Source of the DNA: a virus
DNA: 33,501 nt
Reading direction: 5' to 3' (one strand)
Virus record (IMG/VR): IMGVR_UViG_3300046804_006495
Location: 1-33,501 of that record
Part shown: piece by piece, positions 9,593 through 16,759 of the stretch
How positions within the stretch are numbered: position 1 is the stretch's first letter
Layout: every line of letters starts with the position of its first letter
Notes under the pieces: generated by a model
Database searches by the model: none
The model's input: only the letters and a program-made list of their open reading frames with translations
What the model was told of the DNA's origin: nothing
Translations under genes and position numbers: made by a program

Positions 9593-10504
9593 TTAACCTC
9601 CCCACCGAGAACTATTGACGTTTGGATTAACATAACCAGCATATTTTGATTTGCCTTTTGCTGTAGGTGCAGGAGGCGAATCAGGAGCAATTACTGAACC
9701 CATTCTGTCGGGATTAAGATGAATCTCTGGAGCACTCATCACAATTCTTTTATCTGAAAGAAGATTCATTTCTCCAACAGATTTTATTGAACAATCCCCT
9801 TCCACACGAACAGTAGAGCTTCCTTTGATTAAAACTATTGACTTTCCTTTGATCTCTACAAGACAATCCCCACTAATTAACACATTATCATTTTTGGCCA
9901 CTACCGTATAGTTATCACCAACTATCTTGTCAACGCGATTACCATCCTTGTCTATTTCAACGAACGTTCCTGTTCTATGATAAAGATGCAATCGCTCTTG
10001 ACCTTCTGTGTCGTCCATTTCAACAACGTGGCCACGCTCTGTTCTATAAACTTTGTTAAATGGATACTTTGCAGCGTATGCAGACTGAGGTTCTGTGACA
10101 AGATCGCCCGTTGATCTGCGGCTATTCTTTCCCTCAAGAAGATCGTTTTCTTCACGAGCAAGTTTAGCAACATCATGCTTTGCTATATCGTTATCTGGTA
10201 TTCCAGCAAGCGAACCAATTATTACAGGCAACTGTCCTTCGTTTCCATCCATAAAGAATCCAAAAACAACCGATCCAACTATTGCACCCACAGGCGCAAT
10301 GCCAACCTGATTAGAAGCGGCACTGTACGGAGGCGTTAAGATAGTTGCCCACGGCAACATATTATTTGGGATTCGTCCTTCATCGTCATGCAATCCAAAT
10401 ATACGAACTTTAAGACGGCCAAGTTTTAAAGGATCCTTTTCCCTTTCAACCACCTTTCCTATAAACCACCGAAAACCATTCTGACCCATTGATTTAGTTG
10501 TCAT
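9593..10504 (-). CDS. 5: gp5-like baseplate spike without lysozyme domain
   Basis: This 303-aa protein corresponds to the T4 gp5 spike. Residues ~10-110 form the OB-fold domain (FRWFIGKVVEREKDPLKLGR, then PWATILTPPYSA and VGAIVGSVVFGFF). A linker follows, and residues ~165-260 hold short alternating beta strands typical of the triple beta-helix needle (GDNYTVVAKNDNVLISGD and following). T4 gp5 (575 aa) carries a lysozyme domain between these parts; here it is absent. The start ATG overlaps the gp27 stop by four bases (ATGA). The wall-degrading activity may instead be supplied by the glucosaminidase-like tail protein at 18467-20437. Confidence 0.85.
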   Translation of the reverse strand: MTTKSMGQNGFRWFIGKVVEREKDPLKLGRLKVRIFGLHDDEGRIPNNMLPWATILTPPYSAASNQVGIAPVGAIVGSVVFGFFMDGNEGQLPVIIGSLAGIPDNDIAKHDVAKLAREENDLLEGKNSRRSTGDLVTEPQSAYAAKYPFNKVYRTERGHVVEMDDTEGQERLHLYHRTGTFVEIDKDGNRVDKIVGDNYTVVAKNDNVLISGDCLVEIKGKSIVLIKGSSTVRVEGDCSIKSVGEMNLLSDKRIVMSAPEIHLNPDRMGSVIAPDSPPAPTAKGKSKYAGYVNPNVNSSRWGG

Positions 10505-11775
10505 GATTTCTTTCCTACCTTTACTGCTTCAAGCACCATATCATGCTCGTCAATTGAAAATAAATGTCGTATTTTTGTAATCATATAATTGCCTGAATAC
10601 TTTGCATCCAGTTTGAATTGGGGTCTGTCAAGTTTTGCAGCATCATCTTTTGAGGGAAGCTCGACGTTAATTATTTCTCCGATTGTAACAGAAGTATCTC
10701 CAGCAACTTTAATAATAATTACAGTATCAGCAAATAGTGCAGACGCAATTTCCTTTTCTCCAGCATTTTCTACTATTGTAGGCTTAACATCGACAGATGA
10801 GGGAAGGAAGATAGACCGGCCTGGATCTGAAAACGTATCATATAATTTATCTGGGTACAGCTTACCTTTGCTATCTGTTTGTTGAGGGAGCTTTGCTGTT
10901 TTTACATCATATTTTTTTTGCGTGAAAGATTTTGTAGTAACGTCGAACGAGAATACTTCTAGAGCCATTGCACCACTGGAAATTTTTTCATATGTATTAA
11001 AGCTTTTCACGACTTCATAATCAATTATGTTTCGGTATTGTTGGTTGCGGAGGTTATCATCAAAATCAACCTCAGTAGCTGTTTTTGTTGTGTAGGTTTT
11101 AATATCTTTTTTCTTATTATTATCTATAATATAATCAATGGTTGCAAAATTATAACCGTCCGAGGACTCATAAAACAAATAAGGAGAATTTGGATACCGC
11201 TTACTCACTGCTCTCTTACGAAGCATGTCAATAGTTTTGAATGCGTTGTATCGCGGTACAGTAATTAGAGCAGTATCTTTTGTTTGATCTTCCTTAGTAA
11301 ATTTTTTTGAGGAATCAAGATAATTTTTAATAATGTCTTCAATCATTACTTCAATTTTATCGTTGTATCCTTTCATGACACGCTTTTGAGTATTTTTCAA
11401 ATGCTCTAAGCTAATAGCACGAATAACATACACTTGTCCCATTTCAGTTGGGTTACTACTGTTATTAGTTACACTTACAATACCGAACTCATAGTCTCTA
11501 ATAATTGGTGTGTTTACAGGATCGGAAACTGTAACAACTATAGACTCGGCTCCCTCTAACGCATTTGATGTGTCTTCCTCAGGTTTCGTGCTCCAACTTT
11601 GTAGCAAGTTACCAAAGTCTCTAATTTGAAATTCAGCATACAGAGAAGGCTTTTGAATGTCTTCGTATAAAGAAAACATTACCAACTGAGGTCCAATTGG
11701 TTTTTTAATGTCTGAATTATATTTTTTAAGAAAGAGTTTACTTACTTTACCTTCTCTTGGTTGATTAACTGACAT
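10501..11775 (-). CDS. 27: gp27-like baseplate hub protein
   Basis: This 424-aa protein (T4 gp27 is 391 aa) would form the trimeric ring at the tube end that holds the gp5 spike. The N-terminal hub pattern (PIGPQLVMFSLYEDIQKPSL, AEFQIRDFGNLL) and the C-terminal YSGNYMITKIRHLFSIDEHD followed by MVLEAVKV are typical of gp27/gpD-like hub proteins. Direct coupling to gp5 by a four-base overlap supports the assignment. It lies two bases after gp53. Confidence 0.78.
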   Translation of the reverse strand: MSVNQPREGKVSKLFLKKYNSDIKKPIGPQLVMFSLYEDIQKPSLYAEFQIRDFGNLLQSWSTKPEEDTSNALEGAESIVVTVSDPVNTPIIRDYEFGIVSVTNNSSNPTEMGQVYVIRAISLEHLKNTQKRVMKGYNDKIEVMIEDIIKNYLDSSKKFTKEDQTKDTALITVPRYNAFKTIDMLRKRAVSKRYPNSPYLFYESSDGYNFATIDYIIDNNKKKDIKTYTTKTATEVDFDDNLRNQQYRNIIDYEVVKSFNTYEKISSGAMALEVFSFDVTTKSFTQKKYDVKTAKLPQQTDSKGKLYPDKLYDTFSDPGRSIFLPSSVDVKPTIVENAGEKEIASALFADTVIIIKVAGDTSVTIGEIINVELPSKDDAAKLDRPQFKLDAKYSGNYMITKIRHLFSIDEHDMVLEAVKVGKKS

Positions 11776-11777
11776 TA

Positions 11778-12719
11778 TTAAACTTTCAGTGCTTGGCGAA
11801 GATCGTCGTCTACTCTTGAGGTGTATTCTTTTGTTAACATCGTTATTAGCTGTCGAGATGCATTTATTTCCACTTCAAGATCATAAAATGAAATCGGTTG
11901 CCAATAGCTATATTCACTTAAAGGTATAGAGTAAGATACGACATTACTTGAAGATACAGTTAATGATAGATCTTTATTACGGACCGTCATGGTTCCACTA
12001 ATGCTTGTCGAAGATCCGTTGCTTGAAAAGAAATTGGTATCGGTAACATGTTTAATAAATGCAGCTCCATCGACTAAAGAAGCAACCTCTCCCTCTGCTT
12101 GAAGAGTTCCCCCAACTTTCTTTTGAATAAGATCCCCAACTTCTAAAGTATCATTGCCAGAAGTTGTTGTATAACTTACTTTAGCGACGACGTTGGTTTC
12201 GGAAACCAGAGGAGTTTTTGTAATTTCATAATAAGTAAACTGACTATAATCTCTACTACTTTCCTCTTGCTTCCAATATGTTTCTTCTTGTTGAGGAGTA
12301 GCAAATGATCTCGTCCAATACTTTTTTTGAGCTGTCGTTAATGCGTTGTAAGCAGATTTAGTAATCTTTGCTGTCGTTGTATTTACTCGGTAATAGGCTG
12401 TCTTAGAAACAGCCTCATCAATCGAACCATACTTTCCGATAATGTAATTATCTAACGTTACTGAATCTTTGTACCACTCGAGTAGGGGGTCCATTTGATT
12501 ATTCATCAAATACAACATCCACGTATAGTAAGAATTATCATAAAAGGCGTCACATACGATGTCTGAACGCTCTCCTTCCTTTACATTATAACTATAATAA
12601 CTTAAGGCTTCTTTCTTATAATCTTCAATGACACGAACACGTCTCAATAAATCTATAGCATACACATTGTTATAGGTTATAATAGGAAACTTAGAAAAAT
12701 ATTCTGAACGTGAGCTCAT
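11778..12719 (-). CDS. 53: gp53 baseplate wedge subunit with inserted domain
   Basis: The N-terminal ~130 residues match gp53: DLLRRVRVIEDYKKEALSYY, then a DIVCDAFYDNSYYTWMLYLM segment and MDPLLEWYKD, corresponding to T4 PEELANAIYGNPQLYWVLLM and NYDPYYGW. T4 gp53 is 196 aa and LysM-like. This one is 313 aa, the extra length being a Ser/Thr-rich beta segment at about residues 175-265 before the terminal helix (EVEINASRQLITML). The ATG overlaps the gp48 stop by one base (TAATG). Confidence 0.85.
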   Translation of the reverse strand: MSSRSEYFSKFPIITYNNVYAIDLLRRVRVIEDYKKEALSYYSYNVKEGERSDIVCDAFYDNSYYTWMLYLMNNQMDPLLEWYKDSVTLDNYIIGKYGSIDEAVSKTAYYRVNTTTAKITKSAYNALTTAQKKYWTRSFATPQQEETYWKQEESSRDYSQFTYYEITKTPLVSETNVVAKVSYTTTSGNDTLEVGDLIQKKVGGTLQAEGEVASLVDGAAFIKHVTDTNFFSSNGSSTSISGTMTVRNKDLSLTVSSSNVVSYSIPLSEYSYWQPISFYDLEVEINASRQLITMLTKEYTSRVDDDLRQALKV

Positions 12720-13735
12720 TACTCTCCCTCCCCACCCATGTTAGTTTGGCCTAGAGAGAGCTCGTTGCGTGTAAAGATTTCTGTTTCTTGCATAGAGATT
12801 GAAATGTTTACTTCAAGGGGTTTACCGTCCGTGAAGAAGGCTGGCAACGAACCTGGAGCATAATCCACGTTAAAACTTTCCACAACACAAGGTTTATACT
12901 TAATAATCTCGTTACCTTTAACAACCATTTTAGGAAAGAATCTATACGGGAATGATAAAAAGAACCCCTCTCTTCCAGGATGCATTCCGAAGCGAATAAT
13001 GTTTATTATTTTTTCCATCATCATTGCATCTTCTTTACTGGTAGGAGCAAGACGCCAATTATATGTAAATTTTCTAAACGAGTTTGATTGAAACAACAGT
13101 GCAAGTCCTGGGTTGGGAGTTGCTCCTTGAAATACATCAATAACTCCCTCTGCAGTCTGTCTCTGTACTCCTCCTGTTTCTAAAACAGCTCTTGCAAGAG
13201 ATCTCAACACGTATGGAGCAGCACCCTTACCTATATTTGTTCCAAGTTGTTTACTTTGTTCTTTTTCTGCACTTGTTAGCTCACCAGACGTGGCCCCAGT
13301 AATTCTGTCTCCTAAAGAACCCATCACCTTTTGAAGAGCCGGATCCCCTAAAATAGGACCAAACTGAGCTGAGTTGTAGTTCATGTTAAACCCTTCCGTG
13401 ATGTTACTTGGCAAGGGCAAATAGACAGTTCCTAGAAGAGTGTCTCTTCCTTGTTGATCGGCAGTCGGTTTGCGGTATTCTTTAATATCTAACTTAAAAT
13501 GAGCCAGCTGATCAGGCAAATCTGAAGGAAATACAAGCATTTGACTTGAAGGAACAATTCTTCTATCTGCAAGTGGTTCTGCAATGATTGTCGTCGTTGA
13601 GTTAGTTCGGCTTAGTCCGTTTTTTAGCCCTGGGAGGGATGAATTAAGTTTATTTGCAATACTTTGACCTGCTGCTGTGATTGTTCCTCCTAAGCTTGTA
13701 CCTGTTATAGCTTTGACTGGATCGAAAATAGCCAT
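12719..13735 (-). CDS. 48: gp48 baseplate-tail tube junction protein
   Basis: This 338-aa protein compares with T4 gp48 (364 aa), which caps the hub and starts the tail tube. The C-terminal FNVDYAPGSLPAFFTDGKP, then NISISMQETEIFTRNEL, is the typical tube-like domain ending. The middle segment FRKFTYNWRLAPTSKEDAMM is also characteristic. It is the first gene of the minus-strand structural operon, with an AAGGAG ribosome-binding site 8-9 bases before the ATG and a TATAAATA late promoter 27 bases upstream. Confidence 0.85.
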   Translation of the reverse strand: MAIFDPVKAITGTSLGGTITAAGQSIANKLNSSLPGLKNGLSRTNSTTTIIAEPLADRRIVPSSQMLVFPSDLPDQLAHFKLDIKEYRKPTADQQGRDTLLGTVYLPLPSNITEGFNMNYNSAQFGPILGDPALQKVMGSLGDRITGATSGELTSAEKEQSKQLGTNIGKGAAPYVLRSLARAVLETGGVQRQTAEGVIDVFQGATPNPGLALLFQSNSFRKFTYNWRLAPTSKEDAMMMEKIINIIRFGMHPGREGFFLSFPYRFFPKMVVKGNEIIKYKPCVVESFNVDYAPGSLPAFFTDGKPLEVNISISMQETEIFTRNELSLGQTNMGGEGE

Positions 13736-13762
13736 TCAACTAACTCCTTGTTATGGTATTTT

Positions 13763-13770
13763 TATTTATA
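13763..13770 (-). promoter_or_regulatory. T4-type late promoter for gp48-gp8 operon
   Basis: On the minus strand this reads TATAAATA, exactly the T4 late promoter -10 element recognised by the sliding-clamp/gp33/gp55 system. The gp48 ATG lies 27 bases downstream, the same spacing as at the other NATAAATA sites in the window. No -35 element is expected for this class. Confidence 0.8.
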
Positions 13771-13773
13771 TTG

Positions 13774-13781
13774 ACTAAATA
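13774..13781 (+). promoter_or_regulatory. Possible divergent late promoter for gp4 operon
   Basis: The plus strand reads ACTAAATA, sharing the last six bases with the T4 late element. It lies 25 bases before the gp4 ATG. It sits 3 bases from the minus-strand late promoter in a 71-base divergent gap, and I see no better candidate for the plus-strand operon. Confidence 0.45.
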
Positions 13782-13806
13782 CAATTATTAATATATTCAT
13801 ACTTTT

Positions 13807-14247
13807 ATGTTTTATAAGGGATTTTTCAAGCCAAAGAATCCAGCGAAATACAAAGGGGATCCGACAAACATAGTCTATCGATCATCGTGGGAGCTTAAGC
13901 TAATGATCTGGCTAGACACCCACCCCGATGTTCTTCAATGGGGTAGCGAGGAGCTTGTGATTCCTTATAGGTCACCGATAGATAACAAAATACACCGCTA
14001 TTTCCCTGATTTTTTTGTTCGTAAGCGTAGCCCATCAGGAAAAATAGAAAACGTAGTAATTGAGGTGAAGCCACACAATCAAACGGTTCCACCAAAAGCT
14101 CAGACAAAAAAGACAAAAAGATACCTTAATGAGGTATATACCTGGGGCATAAACAGTTCCAAATGGGAAGCAGCAAGTGAATATTGTAAAGACAGAAATT
14201 GGAAGTTTGTAGTAATGACAGAAAAGGATCTTGGAATAAATGGCTAA
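13807..14247 (+). CDS. 4: gp4 head completion protein
   Basis: This 146-aa protein is near the T4 gp4 length (150 aa). T4 gp4 (gp50/65) is required to complete the head before tail joining. Typical features are GFFKPKNPAKYKGDP, YRSSWELKLM, LQWGSEELVIPY and HRYFPDFFV. E29, PD at 67-68 and ExK at 86-88 (IEVKP) form a PD-(D/E)XK nuclease-like set, in line with the nuclease fold suspected for this family. Its last 8 bases overlap the next gene. Confidence 0.9.
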   Translation: MFYKGFFKPKNPAKYKGDPTNIVYRSSWELKLMIWLDTHPDVLQWGSEELVIPYRSPIDNKIHRYFPDFFVRKRSPSGKIENVVIEVKPHNQTVPPKAQTKKTKRYLNEVYTWGINSSKWEAASEYCKDRNWKFVVMTEKDLGING

Positions 14248-14953
14248 CATTTACAATCCAGCAAATACAGCTACAACAACCATTAGGCAAAAGGACGGAA
14301 TTGCTAACCTTTATAAGCCTTCCAACACTGCTACAACAACAATCAGACCAAAAGAGCTTGGAATTGCTGAGATATACCAGGAAAACCTCAAATCCACAAT
14401 TAAACAAGGTCAAATGTCAAAAAAAATGACAACAGCAAGAATATGGCTACGTGATATTGCGGAATCTGAGGCTAAAGTTAGCACACTCCAAAGTCAAATT
14501 GAATCCAAGACGAAAAGATCGATAGTTGTTGGTAATATGTACATGTTTAATTACAGTCCTAAAACAGCTGCTACACTTCCATACTATGATCAATTTCCTG
14601 TGATTTTTCCTTTCGAAAAAACCAACAATGGGTTCTACGGAATTAACCTCCACTATCTTCCTCACACATACAGAGCCAGATTAATGGATATGCTGTATAC
14701 GTTTGTTAATAATGAGAAATATGATGAGACAACAAAACTACAGGGAATGTCATATAATACATTAAGAAGCATGAGTACGTTCTTCAAGCCATGTGTCAAA
14801 CGCTACCTAAATAAACAGGTTACTTCCAGATTTATACAAGTACACCCCAAACATTGGGAGTTAGCACTATTTCTTCCTCTTGAGCAGTTTGCTAAAGAAA
14901 GTAAACAAAAAGTGCACCAAGATTCTATCAGATTAATAGAAAGAAGTAAATGA
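14240..14953 (+). CDS. Conserved T4-like phage protein of unknown function
   Basis: This 237-aa protein starts with two imperfect copies of an ~18-residue unit ending in NTATTTIR (residues 8-16 and 28-36), then a helical linker. Its core is GNMYMFNYSPKTAATLPYYD followed by FPVIFPF and GFYGINLHYLPHTYRARLMD (residues ~98-155). This pattern is familiar from uncharacterised structural or assembly proteins of aquatic T4-like phages, but I cannot give it a T4 number. It overlaps gp4 by 8 bases and the gp54 start by 4 bases (ATGA), so an assembly role at the neck, tube or baseplate is plausible. No membrane segment is visible. Confidence 0.7.
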   Translation: MANIYNPANTATTTIRQKDGIANLYKPSNTATTTIRPKELGIAEIYQENLKSTIKQGQMSKKMTTARIWLRDIAESEAKVSTLQSQIESKTKRSIVVGNMYMFNYSPKTAATLPYYDQFPVIFPFEKTNNGFYGINLHYLPHTYRARLMDMLYTFVNNEKYDETTKLQGMSYNTLRSMSTFFKPCVKRYLNKQVTSRFIQVHPKHWELALFLPLEQFAKESKQKVHQDSIRLIERSK

Positions 14954-15855
14954 GCATATTAAGTAATCCCAGATTAGCAACAGCAATTGGACTAGGTACT
15001 ACAGCAATTGGTGCTGCAGGCAACGCGCTTGGACAGCTGTTAGGTACAGGCACAAACGGTAATAATACAGCTCAAAATAGAAATACCACGCAGCTAAGAA
15101 CGTTTGGTGGAATGAGGGACAACCTCTTTGCTACGCAGATTGGTCTTCCAGCGTTTCTTTCAAAAGCCAGTTTTCAAGGTGGTGGTATAGGTAAAAATTC
15201 TGTTACAGGTAATAAAGACGAGGGGCTATTAATGCTGTATGCTGAAAGCGTTAATCTTCCAGGCGTGAATATAGGAACTGGTGAAACTCGTCGATATGGA
15301 TTTGGACCAACCGTTCGTTATGCTAAAGATATTTCATTTAACGATATATCGGTAAATTTTATTGGAGATGGTGCAGGAGTAATATTGAAGGTTTTTTCTG
15401 AATGGATGAACGGTATTGTTAAGTTTGATGAGTATCTTTCTCCATCTAACACCGTAGAAAAAGCTCCTTTTTTCTTTAGATATAAAAACGAATATGTAGC
15501 AAACGAATTTTTTATTACTGTCTTTAATGAAAAGAGGGACGAAGTAGCTGTGTATTACTTGGAAGATGCTTTTCCAACATCTGTTAGTGACATCTCGTTA
15601 AACTGGGGCAGTACAAATCAACTAGCAAGATTTAGTGTTAACTTTACTTATACAAGATGGACACACAAGTCTGCTACCGTCGATCTTACGAAGAGCTTAA
15701 ATACTGAGCGTGCAGGAGATCAGAGCGTGCTCAGCATGATTTTCAGGACAGGAACAGCAGCCACCGTTTTAACCTCATTGAAGAAACCCCAGAGCATAGG
15801 AGACGTTGTTAATGTAGTTAACAACGCAAGGCTTGTGTTTGGAGGGGGAATTTAA
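14950..15855 (+). CDS. 54: gp54 tail tube initiator
   Basis: This 301-aa protein (T4 gp54 is 320 aa) has an Ala/Gly-rich N-terminus, then a tail-tube-like fold: LPAFLSKASFQGG, ESVNLPGVNIGTGETRRYGF, FNDISVNFIGDGAGVILKVF and SEWMNGIV. The C-terminal SVNFTYTRWTHKSA is typical of tube-family proteins. gp54 docks on gp48 and nucleates gp19 tube polymerisation. In T4 genes 48 and 54 are adjacent; here gp48 lies at the head of the opposite-strand operon. Confidence 0.82.
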   Translation: MSILSNPRLATAIGLGTTAIGAAGNALGQLLGTGTNGNNTAQNRNTTQLRTFGGMRDNLFATQIGLPAFLSKASFQGGGIGKNSVTGNKDEGLLMLYAESVNLPGVNIGTGETRRYGFGPTVRYAKDISFNDISVNFIGDGAGVILKVFSEWMNGIVKFDEYLSPSNTVEKAPFFFRYKNEYVANEFFITVFNEKRDEVAVYYLEDAFPTSVSDISLNWGSTNQLARFSVNFTYTRWTHKSATVDLTKSLNTERAGDQSVLSMIFRTGTAATVLTSLKKPQSIGDVVNVVNNARLVFGGGI

Positions 15856-15884
15856 TTTGAAACTTAACATAATGGAGAGTCGTT

Positions 15885-16592
15885 ATGCCTTTACCGAAAA
15901 TTGAACACCCAATATATGAATTGACATTGCCCTCAACGGGAAAACGAGTTAGCTTTAGACCATTTCTCGTTAAAGAAGAAAAGATTCTTCTTATGGCAAA
16001 ACAAGGTGGTGATGAGAAGGAAATCATCAAATCTTTGAAGCAAGTTATTAATAACTGTATTGTTGATAGTGATGTGGACGTAGAAACATTTGCAACTTTT
16101 GACATTGAATATTTTTTTCTTAAGCTAAGAAGTAGATCAGTAAACAACATTGTATCTCTATCTTACAAAGACTATGAAGATGAAAAGATATACACTGTTG
16201 ATGTAGATCTTGAAGATGTGGAGATGGTTAGAGATCCTAAGCACACCAACAAAATTAAAATTAATGGTCAGATTGGTGTTGTTATGAAATATCCTTCCAT
16301 CGATGTTTTTAACAAGCTATCTTCTCAAGAGGAAGACGACGCTGCTTTTGAAGTAATTAAAAAATGTATTGATGTTGTTTATGATACAGACAACGTCTAC
16401 AACGCAAAAGATTTTTCCGAGAAAGAAATTGAAGAGTTTGTGCAAAATCTTGATGTAAATTCTTTGGAAAAGATACTTGAGTTTTTTAAAACAATGCCTC
16501 GCCTACATTATGAAGTAAAATATACCAACTCGTTAAATCATGAGCGAGTGGTACCGCTAGACACGCTTACAGATTTTTTTACATTGGGCTAA
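15885..16592 (+). CDS. 26: gp26-like baseplate hub assembly protein (zero-frame product)
   Basis: This 235-aa protein fits the T4_baseplate (gp26) family: LPSTGKRVSFRPFLVKEEKI, then MAKQGGDEKEIIKSLKQVI, NNCIV and a FATFDIEYFFLKLRSRS segment. T4 gp26 (208 aa) is an assembly factor for the baseplate hub, not a well-fixed virion part. An ATGGAGAG ribosome-binding region precedes the ATG. The last four codons before the stop follow a run of seven T at 16574-16580, where a slip into the -1 frame would bypass the TAA at 16590 and add a gp51-like tail. Confidence 0.85.
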   Translation: MPLPKIEHPIYELTLPSTGKRVSFRPFLVKEEKILLMAKQGGDEKEIIKSLKQVINNCIVDSDVDVETFATFDIEYFFLKLRSRSVNNIVSLSYKDYEDEKIYTVDVDLEDVEMVRDPKHTNKIKINGQIGVVMKYPSIDVFNKLSSQEEDDAAFEVIKKCIDVVYDTDNVYNAKDFSEKEIEEFVQNLDVNSLEKILEFFKTMPRLHYEVKYTNSLNHERVVPLDTLTDFFTLG

Positions 16593-16672
16593 ACTACAAT
16601 TCAATCTCCAATTATTATTTTATTAACTTTAGTTTAGCTCAACACCACAAGTATTCTATAGCGGAGATTGAA
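16574..16672 (+). promoter_or_regulatory. Candidate programmed -1 frameshift signal (slippery heptamer plus pseudoknot)
   Basis: The heptamer T_TTT_TTT lies at 16574-16580 in the correct zero-frame phase (GAT TTT TTT ACA). After a 5-base spacer (16581-16585), bases 16586-16596 pair with 16630-16640 in an 11-bp stem with one G.U. Inside its loop, 16600-16609 (TTCAATCTCC) is perfectly complementary over 10 bp to 16663-16672 (GGAGATTGAA), which would form an H-type pseudoknot. Slippage lets ribosomes skip the gp26 stop at 16590-16592 and continue to TAG 16757-16759. All pairings were read by eye. Confidence 0.82.
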
Positions 16673-16759
16673 AATTTAATACCGTTTGAGCGTGATCTTT
16701 ATGTTGAATTGTTACGTGACTATCTTGATAAAGAAGAGGAAAGGTTAAGGACCAGATAG
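16580..16759 (+). CDS. 51: gp51-like domain, expressed as -1 frameshift extension of gp26
   Basis: In the -1 frame, 59 codons run from TAC 16580 to TAG 16757. The protein core is LAQHHKYSIAEIENLIPFER then DLYVELLRDYLDKEEE, closely like T4 gp51 (YHKHSLTDLENMIPFERDVY...). T4 gp51 is a small hub assembly factor encoded next to gp26. Upstream the -1 frame is closed by TGA at about 16540, and there is no ATG or GTG before the gp51 core. Independent initiation is therefore unlikely, and a 291-aa gp26-gp51 fusion is the expected product. Its TAG overlaps the GTG start of the next gene (TAGTG), coupling it to the tail gene behind. Confidence 0.85.
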   Translation, partial: YIGLNYNSISNYYFINFSLAQHHKYSIAEIENLIPFERDLYVELLRDYLDKEEERLRTR

